Positions 1-6,253 of a stretch of DNA of 10,323 nucleotides are shown here, piece after piece. The notes beneath the pieces are model-generated. The model saw nothing but the letters and a program-made list of their open reading frames with translations. It did no database searches and was not told where the DNA came from. This stretch comes from an uncultured Clostridia bacterium (GTDB lineage Bacteria; Bacillota; Clostridia; TANB77; CAG-508). The translations under genes and the position numbers were made by a program. The stretch is from positions 1 through 10,323 of the forward strand of contig CATLGL010000053.1 of NCBI GenBank assembly GCA_949935895.1, written 5' to 3'. Positions within the stretch are counted from its first letter, which is position 1. Every line of letters starts with the position of its first letter.

Positions 1-1491
1 TAATAGCTCTGTAACTAATTCAGCTGCTGAAGAGGCATATACTTCTTGAAATGTAATTGTTGTATTATCAATATAATTTGTGCTTCTTCTATGATGATCG
101 ATAACAACAATTTTATTGGTTTTTTCTAATAATTCTGGAGCTTCTACATAACTTTTTTTATGAGTATCTACTACGATTAGCAATGTTTCATTTGATATTT
201 TTGATAATGCTTCTTGTTTGTCTATAAAAATATCTTCATCCTCTTCTTTTTTTACAGATTCCATAAAACTACTAATGGTAAGACCTGTTGTCTCATTTAC
301 AATATTTACTTCTTTTCCTAGGCTTTTGGCAATTCGATAAACACCTAGACTAGACCCCATAGAATCAATATCACCATTTGTATGTCCCATAATTATAATA
401 TCTTTTGCTTGCATCATTAGTTCTTCTAATGCATGGGCTATTGTTCTTGCTTTTACCTTGGTTCGTTTTTCAACCTCTTGAGCTCTACCACCAAAGAATA
501 AATATTTTTCATTTTCGCGAATTACTGCTTGATCTCCACCACGACCTAAAATAATATCCATTCCCGACAATGCTGATTTATATTTTTCATATTCAGTGGC
601 TCCCTCATTAGAAATTGAAATACTTAATGTTATCTGCAATCCTCCTTCTAGTTTGATTTCTTTAATTTCATCTAGAATTTGGAATTTACCTTCTTTAATT
701 TTTTCTAAATATCGTTGTTCAAATATATAAACAAATGTATCCCTATCTGATTTTATTACAACGCCTTTTGTTTCAATTGCCCAATCATACATACTTTTTT
801 CAATTTTAGCAATAACTCCTGGTCTATCTTCTGTTTGAATTCTTTGCATCATTTCTTCATAATTATCTATCATGATAATTCCCATACAGATTTGTGAATC
901 ATGATATTTTTTAATGGCTTTTACATAGTCTGTATCATCAATAAAATATAAAAGCACCATATATTCGGTTCGGTTTTTTCTCTCATTTTTCTTGGATTTT
1001 ACATATTCCCCTATGATTTTATAATTTTTGTCTTCAATGATTTGCTCTTTTTGAATCGTTTTATCTTTTGTTCTATTGGTATCTTGATTAGCTATTTTTT
1101 CTTCAATTTCAACTTTTATTTCTTGTATTAGTATGTTTAGTATATTATCGATATCTACATTTTCAAAAAGACTTACAAATTTTGAACTTTTATAAATAAC
1201 ATCTCCATCTGTTTCCATTATAATAAGGGGAAATGGCGAATTGATTAATGTACTTTTAGCTGCTGAATCCACATTAATGGTCAATTCTCGAATATGCTCT
1301 GAAATTTCTGCTTTTCTTTTATTGCTTGTCCAAAAAGCATAAAAACAAATAAGACCATACACGATTACGGATGGCATAATAAAAGCTATTTGATAACAGC
1401 ATATAATAATTAGTAATATAGCAATAATGATTAAATATATTTTTGTTTTTGAGTTAATAATTTCAAATGCTCTTTTGTTGGAATTTTGCAT
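1..1491 (-). CDS. gdpP: GdpP-type cyclic-di-AMP phosphodiesterase, C-terminus beyond the window
   Basis: Membrane-bound phosphodiesterase that hydrolyses c-di-AMP. I read an uninterrupted frame of 497 codons from ATG 1491 to the window edge; the family is about 650 residues, so roughly the last 160 (most of DHHA1) are missing. Visible in order: two closely spaced membrane helices (about residues 16-54), a PAS-like segment (about 80-180), a degenerate GGDEF domain with GRGGDQ at 316-321 in place of GGDEF, then the DHH phosphoesterase domain with MGHTNGDIDS (368-377), VVDTH (440-444) and IDHHRR (464-469), which supply the metal ligands. The start is supported by an AAGGAGG site 4 bases upstream and a consensus promoter. 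It is divergent from murA. The frame contains no CGG codon and no frameshift; arginine uses AGA, CGA, CGT, CGC and one AGG. The family assignment is firm; activity is inferred. Confidence 0.95.
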   Translation of the reverse strand, partial: MQNSNKRAFEIINSKTKIYLIIIAILLIIICCYQIAFIMPSVIVYGLICFYAFWTSNKRKAEISEHIRELTINVDSAAKSTLINSPFPLIIMETDGDVIYKSSKFVSLFENVDIDNILNILIQEIKVEIEEKIANQDTNRTKDKTIQKEQIIEDKNYKIIGEYVKSKKNERKNRTEYMVLLYFIDDTDYVKAIKKYHDSQICMGIIMIDNYEEMMQRIQTEDRPGVIAKIEKSMYDWAIETKGVVIKSDRDTFVYIFEQRYLEKIKEGKFQILDEIKEIKLEGGLQITLSISISNEGATEYEKYKSALSGMDIILGRGGDQAVIRENEKYLFFGGRAQEVEKRTKVKARTIAHALEELMMQAKDIIIMGHTNGDIDSMGSSLGVYRIAKSLGKEVNIVNETTGLTISSFMESVKKEEDEDIFIDKQEALSKISNETLLIVVDTHKKSYVEAPELLEKTNKIVVIDHHRRSTNYIDNTTITFQEVYASSAAELVTELL

Positions 1492-1516
1492 AACTCCTCC
1501 TTTTATTTACCCTTCT

Positions 1517-1545
1517 ATTGTACGCTTTTAAATTCTATTTGTCAA
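1517..1545 (-). promoter_or_regulatory. Sigma-A promoter of gdpP
   Basis: On the minus strand a perfect -35 box TTGACA (1545-1540) is followed by a 17-base spacer and a -10 box TACAAT (1522-1517), five of six matches to TATAAT. Transcription would start near 1510, about 19 bases before the ATG at 1491, leaving a short leader that carries the AAGGAGG site. This is the best promoter match in the window and suggests fairly strong constitutive expression of gdpP. Confidence 0.8.
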
Positions 1546-1595
1546 GAAAAATAATCCTCCCTTGTTTGTCACTATTTAAACATAACTAATGTGAA

Positions 1596-1607
1596 TATAG
1601 TACTATA
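1596..1607. repeat. 12-base perfect palindrome in the gdpP/murA divergent region
   Basis: The sequence tatagtactata is its own reverse complement. It lies between the gdpP and murA promoters, upstream of both -35 boxes, where a dimeric regulator could bind. In DNA this AT-rich a palindrome of this length could arise by chance, so an operator role is only a suggestion. Confidence 0.3.
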
Positions 1608-1660
1608 GGGAAAAATAGTCTATATTATAACATCGCTTCTTATATTTTTTAACAAAACAG

Positions 1661-1689
1661 TTGTAAATTACATTGGTTTATGATATATT
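1661..1689 (+). promoter_or_regulatory. Probable promoter of murA
   Basis: A -35 box TTGTAA (1661-1666, four of six matches) and a -10 box TATATT (1684-1689, five of six matches) are separated by 17 bases. The start point would be near 1696, giving a leader of about 48 bases before the TTG start at 1744. The region is very AT-rich, so other -10-like sequences exist; this pair has the best spacing. Confidence 0.5.
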
Positions 1690-1743
1690 TTTTATAATTC
1701 ATGAGAAATTATTTTATCTTATAAAACTATTGGAGGAATTGCC

Positions 1744-3022
1744 TTGGAAAAATTAGTAATTACAGGAAAAACCCCTTTAAAAGGAGAGGTTATTATTAGT
1801 GGTGCTAAAAATGCAGCTGTTGCTATTTTACCTGCTGCTTTATTGATAAATGGCATTACAACAATTGAAAATTTACCTAATATTAGTGATGTAAAACTTC
1901 TATGTGAAATTATAGAAGAACTTGGTGCTAAAATTACTTGGATTGATACAAATACTATTACCATTGATTCAAGAAATATCAGTTGTACTAGAGCTCCTAT
2001 TGAGCTTACTAGAAAATTTAGAGCTTCTTATTATTTAATTGGTGCTCTTTTAGGAAGATGTGGAGATGTACAAGTGGGAATGCCTGGTCGGTTGTAAACT
2101 TGGAGCAAGACCAATTGACCAACACATTAAAGGCTTTGAAGCTCTTGGAGCTTGTGTAGAAGTTGGTCAAGGTAATATTACTGCTACTTGTAAAAATTTA
2201 GTTGGAACAAATATTTATATGGATATGGTTTCTGTTGGTGCTACCATTAATGTCATGCTTGCTGCTGTTTTAGCACAAGGTACTACCATTATTGATAATC
2301 CTGCTAAGGAACCTCATATTGTTGATGTTGCTAATTTTTTAAATACAATGGGAGCTGATGTTCGTGGTGCTGGTACAGATGTTATTAAGATTAATGGTGT
2401 AAAAAAATTAGAAGGGAATATTACTTATTCTGTTGTTCCTGACCAAATTGAAGCAGGTACATTTATGCTTGCTGCTGTTGCTTCCCGAGGTGATTTGATT
2501 ATTAAAAATTGTACTACAAAGCATTTAGAATGTATTAGTGCAAAATTATTGGAAATTGGTGCTGGTGTAGAAGAGTTAAATGGAGATACTATTCATGTAT
2601 GGTGTAATAAAAGACCTAGTAAAGCAAATATTAAAACATTACCGCATCCTGGTTTTCCAACAGATTTGCAACCTCAAATGGGAGTAGTGTTGGCTACTGC
2701 AGAAGGAAACAGTATTATTAATGAAAGTATTTGGGAATCGCGTTTTCAATATACCGATGAACTAAATAAAATGGGTGCTAAAATTACCCCTCAAGGAAAA
2801 ACTGCTATTTTTGAAGGTGTCGATAGTTTATATGGTGCTCCTGTTTTTGCAACTGACCTAAGAGCTGGAGCAGCTTTAATTATTGCTGGTATTTGTGCAC
2901 AAGGGATAACAGAAATTTATAATTTAGAGCATATTGATCGTGGATATGAAAATATTGAAGAAAAGTTTAGAAAAATTGGCGCTAGTATTAAACGTATTAA
3001 GGAAACTCCTTCTTTATTATAA
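1744..3022 (+). CDS. murA: UDP-N-acetylglucosamine 1-carboxyvinyltransferase, with a +1 frame break at CGG codon 116
   Basis: Cytoplasmic enzyme that transfers enolpyruvate from PEP to UDP-GlcNAc, the first committed step of peptidoglycan synthesis. The start is TTG 1744, chosen because GGAGG at 1732-1736 lies 7 bases upstream and translation begins with the family N-terminus. Lys22-Asn23 (SGAKN) match the active-site pair. The first frame runs 115 codons to PG, then meets CGG TTG TAA (2089-2097). Skipping only C2089 gives the invariant PGGC loop with catalytic Cys117, then GARPID, TDLRAGAALI near the C-terminal active site and RGYENIEEK, ending at TAA 3022. With that skip the protein is 425 residues, a normal MurA length. 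Without it a 117-residue peptide lacking the catalytic cysteine would be made. An essential enzyme with no other damage argues against a pseudogene. Whether it is the MurAA or MurAB paralogue cannot be told here. Confidence 0.93.
2089..2091 (+). other. CGG +1 frameshift site in murA
   Basis: Codon 116 is CGG, preceded by GGT and followed by TTG TAA. Skipping the C reads GGT (Gly116) and then TGT (catalytic Cys117). The family has an invariant glycine here, so the shift restores both the residue and the frame with no length change. Confidence 0.8.
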
Positions 3023-3046
3023 AATGAGAAGCAAAGGATGAAAAAG

Positions 3047-3830
3047 ATGTTAACATTTTTTAGTTTATATAGTGGTAGCACTGGTAATAGTTTATTGGTT
3101 CAAAGTAAAAATTGCAATATACTAATTGATAGTGGTGTAAGTGCAAAAAAAGTGATTGATGGGTTAGACCAAGTTCGGCATTCCTATTTCTAATATTGAT
3201 GCTATTTTAGTAACACATGAACATTCTGACCATGTACAAAGTTTAGGTACTATTTCAAGAAAATTTGATATTCCTGTTTTTGCTAATTCCTCTACCTGGG
3301 ATGCTATGCCAAAGCAAAAAGAGAAAATTGAAAAAAACAATCAAAAATGTTTTTCTACCAATCATTATTTTGAAATTAATGATTTAAAAATTTACCCTTT
3401 TTCAATCCCTCATGATGCTGCTGACCCTTGTGGGTTTAGTATTTTTAATGAGGGAGAAAAGTTTAGTATTGCGACTGATATTGGACATATGACAACAGAA
3501 ATTATGAATTGTTTAGAGGGTAGCAAATTTTTAATGTTAGAAGCAAATTACGAGCCCGAAGTATTGAAATGTTCTCATTATCCTTATTTACTAAAAACTA
3601 GAATTATGGGACCAAATGGGCATCTTTCTAATCAATTGGCTGGAAAAACGATTGCTCATCTAGTTAGTACTGGATTAAATGAAGTTATGCTAGGTCATTT
3701 AAGTAAAGAAAACAATTTTCCAGAACTTGCTTTTAATTCTGTATTAGAGCAATTACATTATGCTGGTATAGATGATACTAATATTCGTATGTGTGTTGCT
3801 AGTAGAACTTCTCCTACTTTTTTAGGATAA
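3047..3830 (+). CDS. yycJ: YycJ/WalJ-type metallo-beta-lactamase-fold hydrolase, with a +1 frame break at CGG codon 44
   Basis: MBL-fold metal-dependent hydrolase of the YycJ/WalJ family, linked to cell-wall and division control in Firmicutes; its substrate is not established and a nuclease role is possible. ATG 3047 is preferred over in-frame ATG 3038 because AAAGG at 3033-3037 sits 9 bases upstream of the former and abuts the latter. The N-terminus LYSGSTGNS is typical. Frame 0 runs 43 codons, then CGG CAT TCC TAT TTC TAA (3176-3193). Skipping C3176 yields VGIPISNIDAILVTHEHSDH, placing the zinc motif HxHxDH at residues 57-62. Later family motifs follow: IPHDAADPCGF, ATDIGH and GHLSN. Length with the skip is 260 residues, against about 264 in Bacillus. 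It starts 24 bases after murA and is probably cotranscribed with it. Confidence 0.88.
3176..3178 (+). other. CGG +1 frameshift site in yycJ
   Basis: Codon 44 is CGG, preceded by GTT and followed by CAT. Skipping the C gives GGC (Gly44) and then ATT CCT. The unshifted frame stops at 3191-3193 after a 48-residue peptide that ends before the metal-binding motif. Confidence 0.78.
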
Positions 3831-3903
3831 GGTTCTAAGATAATAAATACACCATCTTCTAGTATGTTACACTCAGCTTTTTCATTATAAAAAGGAGAAA
3901 TTT

Positions 3904-4386
3904 ATGCTTTCTATTCAAATAGTGTGTGTTGGAAAAATAAAAGAAGTTTATTTAAAAGATGCCATTTCTGAATATGCAAAACGTTTATCAAAATATTGTC
4001 ATATTCAAATAATAGAGGTATCTGATGAAAAGCTTCCTACGAAGTTACCAGCTTCTATTATGGACGAGATTAAATATAAAGAAGCTGCTCGAATTTTAGA
4101 GCAAATAAGAAAAGATTCCTATGTTATTTGTTTAGACTTATTGGGAAAAGAGCTTTCTAGTGAAGATTTTTCTAAAAAAATAGAAGATATTGGCTTACGT
4201 TTTAATAGTTGTATTACTTTTGTAATTGGAGGAACTTTGGGGCTTGCTGAGAATATATTGTCTTGTGCAAATGAAAAAATTTGCTTTTCAAAAATGACTT
4301 TTCCTCATCAATTGATTCGTGTATTTTTGTTAGAACAATTATTTCGAGCTTTTAAAATTTTGAAAAAAGAAACTTATCACTGGTAA
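3904..4386 (+). CDS. rlmH: 23S rRNA pseudouridine-1915 N3-methyltransferase RlmH
   Basis: SPOUT-class methyltransferase that uses SAM to methylate pseudouridine 1915 in helix 69 of 23S rRNA on assembled ribosomes. The 160-residue frame matches the usual length of about 159. It starts with the typical IQIVCVGKIKE. The knotted SAM site is seen as FVIGGTLGLAENIL (about residues 105-118), and the C-terminus carries FPHQLIRVFLLEQLFRAFKI followed by YHW; most homologues end in YHK or YHY. AAGGAG lies 8 bases upstream of ATG 3904. It follows yycJ by 73 bases, a common order in Firmicutes. It is the only plus-strand core gene here without an in-frame CGG, and the only one without a frame break. Confidence 0.95.
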   Translation: MLSIQIVCVGKIKEVYLKDAISEYAKRLSKYCHIQIIEVSDEKLPTKLPASIMDEIKYKEAARILEQIRKDSYVICLDLLGKELSSEDFSKKIEDIGLRFNSCITFVIGGTLGLAENILSCANEKICFSKMTFPHQLIRVFLLEQLFRAFKILKKETYHW

Positions 4387-4401
4387 ATTATTGGGATAAA
4401 T

Positions 4402-4443
4402 CTTCTAATATTGGTAAAGATACTAATATTAGGAGGTTTTTTT
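4402..4443 (+). promoter_or_regulatory. Terminator-like hairpin that includes the ribosome binding site of the FAD/Rieske gene
   Basis: Bases 4402-4412 pair with 4425-4435 (11 pairs, one G-U) around a 12-base loop, followed by TTTTTTT (4437-4443) and then the ATG at 4444. It has the shape of an intrinsic terminator placed after rlmH. The 3' arm holds five of the six bases of AGGAGG (4431-4436), the binding site for the next gene. It could limit read-through, or hide the start site until opened. The stem is AT-rich and of modest strength. Confidence 0.5.
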
Positions 4444-5949
4444 ATGAAAAATTCTTATTGGATTGATTCGGTTTGCCTACCATCTTTTCCCGAACTTAGT
4501 ACAAATTCAAATGTAGATGTTTGTATTGTTGGTGGTGGTATTACAGGGCTTACAACTGCTTATTATTTGTCAAAAAAGGGATATGATGTTTGTGTATTAG
4601 AAAAAAACAAACTTGCTCATCATACTACTCGGAAACACAACTGCTAAAATTACTTCTAGCCACGGTCTTTTTTATGATTATTTAATTCATACATTTGGCA
4701 CTGATTTTGCAAAAAATTATTTAGAGGCTAATGAAAATGCTATTCAACAAATTTATCACATTATACAAGACGAAAAAATTGAATGTGATTTTGAATGGCA
4801 AGACAATTTTGTATATACAACTTCTGAAAAGGAGGTCATAAAAATAAAAAATGAGGTAACAAGTGTTAATTCTCTTGGCTTTTGTGCTGAGCTTGTTCAT
4901 GACTCTTCTCTTCCTTTTTCAATTCTAGCTGGAATTAAATTTCCAAATCAAGCACAATTCCATCCCTTAAAATATATACAAGGTTTAACCAATTGTATTT
5001 TAAAAAACCATGGACAAATCTATGAAAATACTAAAGTTTATGATATTGATAAAAAAGAAAATGTTTACTGTGTAAAAACTAGTCACCATATGATAAATGC
5101 AAAATATGTCGTACTAGCATGCCATTATCCAATTATCAATGCTCCTCGGATTTTACTTTCTAAAAATGTACCAAGAAGCCTCTTACTTAATTGGCTTCAC
5201 AACAAATTCTAATTTATTTTCTGGGATGTATATCAATACAACTTCTCCTACTTGCTCTTTAAGGACTACACCTTTTGGTAATCAGAGATTGGTGATTATG
5301 GGAGGTTCTAATCATAAAACACGGAAGTAAAGAAGATTTATCTAATTGTTATCACAATTTGGAAAATAGAGCAAAACAATTATATCCTGATGCTAAAATT
5401 TTATATCATTGGAATACACAAGATTGTATTTCTCTAGACAAACTTCCCTATATTGGTGAATTTTCTAGTTTAATGCCTCATATGTATGTAGCAACTGGCT
5501 TTAAAAAATGGGGGATGACAACCTCTAACGTTGCTGCTAATATTATAGCAGATATGATTATGGGTAATCATAATCCCTATTCTGAAACTTTTAAATCTAC
5601 TCGATTTAATCCTATTAAAAATGGAACGGAATTTGTTAATATGCTAAAACAAACTACTACTTCACTTATTTTAGACAAATTTAAAATTCCAAAAGATACT
5701 TTAGCTTCTATTGCTAAAAATGAAGGTAAAATTGTTGAAATAGAAAATACCAAACTTGGAATTTACCGAGATAATAATGGAAAATATTATTGTTTACGTC
5801 CTATTTGCTCTCATTTGGGATGCGAACTCTCTTGGAATAATTTAGAAAAAACTTGGGATTGCCCTTGCCATGGCTCTCGTTTTTCTTATACTGGAAAATC
5901 ACTCTATGATCCGAGTATTAAGGATCTTCCTCTAATTTCAATTGAATAA
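4444..5949 (+). CDS. FAD-dependent oxidoreductase with C-terminal Rieske [2Fe-2S] domain (YhfW-like), three +1 frame breaks at CGG
   Basis: Predicted DAO-type flavoprotein fused to a Rieske cluster domain, like Bacillus YhfW (about 509 residues); the substrate is unknown. ATG 4444 has AGGAGG 7 bases upstream. The FAD dinucleotide fold is VGGGITGL (29-36) with Glu53 ending the second strand. At codons 63, 235 and 293, CGG stands where the family needs glycine. Skipping each C gives TTGNTTAKITSSHG, then NAPGFYFLKMYQ, then NHKTGSKEDL. The rest continues as TQDCISLDKLPYIG and ATGFKKWGMT. Rieske ligands are C454-x-H456 and C472-x2-H475 in CSHLGC and CPCHGSRF. Total with three skips is 500 residues. 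Without a skip the product stops after 67 residues. Three identical lesions in an otherwise undamaged gene are unlike ordinary decay. No substrate-specific neighbour is present. Confidence 0.85.
4630..4632 (+). other. CGG +1 frameshift site 1 in the FAD/Rieske gene
   Basis: Codon 63 is CGG after ACT and before AAA. Skipping the C gives GGA (Gly63) then AAC ACA ACT, the glycine of the TGNTTAK motif conserved in this oxidoreductase family. Unshifted reading stops at 4645-4647. Confidence 0.78.
5147..5149 (+). other. CGG +1 frameshift site 2 in the FAD/Rieske gene
   Basis: In the frame set by skipping C4630, codon 235 is CGG after CCT. Skipping its C gives GGA (Gly235) then TTT TAC TTT, matching the family pattern of a proline-glycine followed by aromatic residues. 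Unshifted reading stops at 5210-5212. Confidence 0.76.
5322..5324 (+). other. CGG +1 frameshift site 3 in the FAD/Rieske gene
   Basis: In the frame set by the two earlier skips, codon 293 is CGG after ACA and before AAG TAA. Skipping the C gives GGA (Gly293) then AGT AAA GAA, completing the NHKTG motif. It is the only one of the five sites whose preceding codon ends in A instead of T. Confidence 0.76.
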
Positions 5950-5958
5950 TTTATACCA

Positions 5959-6015
5959 CGAGACAAATCACATGTCAACATAAGTACTTCCTCGCAGAGC
6001 ATTTGATTTGTCTCG
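5959..6015. repeat. 12-base inverted repeat with a 33-base loop after the FAD/Rieske gene
   Basis: The arm cgagacaaatca (5959-5970) is perfectly repeated in reverse as tgatttgtctcg (6004-6015). It begins 9 bases after the FAD/Rieske stop. The long loop and the lack of an immediate T-run make it a poor classical terminator, although T-rich sequence follows from about 6016. It could be a long-loop terminator or a copy of a dispersed palindromic repeat. The left arm overlaps an 11-base sequence (tcacatgtcaa, 5968-5978) that recurs at 9578-9588. Confidence 0.5.
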
Positions 6016-6044
6016 CTTTCCATTTGCTTCTTTTTCAAAATCTA

Positions 6045-6092
6045 CCTCTTTTTTCTTTTGTTATACTTTTTTCACGCAAAAGAAAAAGGGGG
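6045..6092 (+). promoter_or_regulatory. 16-pair hairpin hiding the ribosome binding site of the 44-residue ORF
   Basis: Bases 6045-6060 pair with 6077-6092: eleven consecutive Watson-Crick pairs (tttttcttttg with caaaagaaaaa) next to a 16-base loop, then five more pairs of which two are G-U. The 3' arm includes most of the GGGGGG run (6088-6093) that would be the binding site for ATG 6100. In RNA this would block initiation. No T-run follows on the plus strand, so it is not an ordinary terminator. Confidence 0.5.
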
Positions 6093-6099
6093 GTATTTT

Positions 6100-6234
6100 A
6101 TGAAACAGTTAGGTACCATTACAATTGATGTCTCAAAAGATGATAGAAATCAGTATTCATTTGAGTTTAATCATAGTAATGATAATTTATCTTGCATTGT
6201 TAATGTTTTGCAAGATACTCTAAAGTATTACTAG
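6100..6234 (+). CDS. Small ORF of 44 residues, function unknown
   Basis: A short frame from ATG 6100 to TAG 6234, not matched to any family I know. It begins MKQLGTITIDVSKDD and ends VNVLQDTLKYY. The composition is polar and acidic, with one cysteine and no membrane helix or signal peptide. A purine-rich GGGGGG run lies 6 bases upstream, inside the 3' arm of a strong hairpin, so translation might be switched by RNA folding. A hairpin follows immediately at 6235-6253. It stands alone between two convergent blocks, which supports a small independent gene, but length alone does not prove it is coding. Confidence 0.4.
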   Translation: MKQLGTITIDVSKDDRNQYSFEFNHSNDNLSCIVNVLQDTLKYY

Positions 6235-6253
6235 GACTAAGTTTTTCTTAGTC
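6235..6253. terminator. Shared hairpin between convergent genes
   Basis: Arms gactaag (6235-6241) and cttagtc (6247-6253) form a perfect 7-pair stem with a TTTTT loop. It starts directly after the stop of the 44-residue ORF and ends next to the stop of the minus-strand DHHW gene, so it probably ends transcription from both sides. T-runs on both flanks are weak (ttacttt on the plus strand). Confidence 0.5.

Noticed and set aside
1719..1964. Antisense open frame opposite murA, and similar frames opposite the MBOAT, DHHW and anchored-protein genes
   Set aside because: They lie opposite strong conserved genes, have no ribosome binding sites and no family features.
3038..3047. ATG 3038 as the yycJ start
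   Set aside because: The AAAGG site directly abuts it; ATG 3047 has a 9-base spacing.
4411..4446. Upstream TTG start at 4411 for the FAD/Rieske gene
   Set aside because: It lies inside the hairpin loop, has no binding site, and adds a hydrophobic lead not expected in the family. ATG 4444 has AGGAGG at 7 bases.
2089..5324. Simple reassignment of CGG to another amino acid such as Trp or Gln
   Set aside because: Changing the meaning of a three-base codon would not repair the frame. All five sites need one base removed, and glycine then comes from the overlapping GGN.
1744..5949. Ordinary pseudogenes in a decaying region
   Set aside because: All lesions are the same single-base type at the same codon, there are no independent stops or deletions, and one gene is murA. 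rlmH in the middle is intact.
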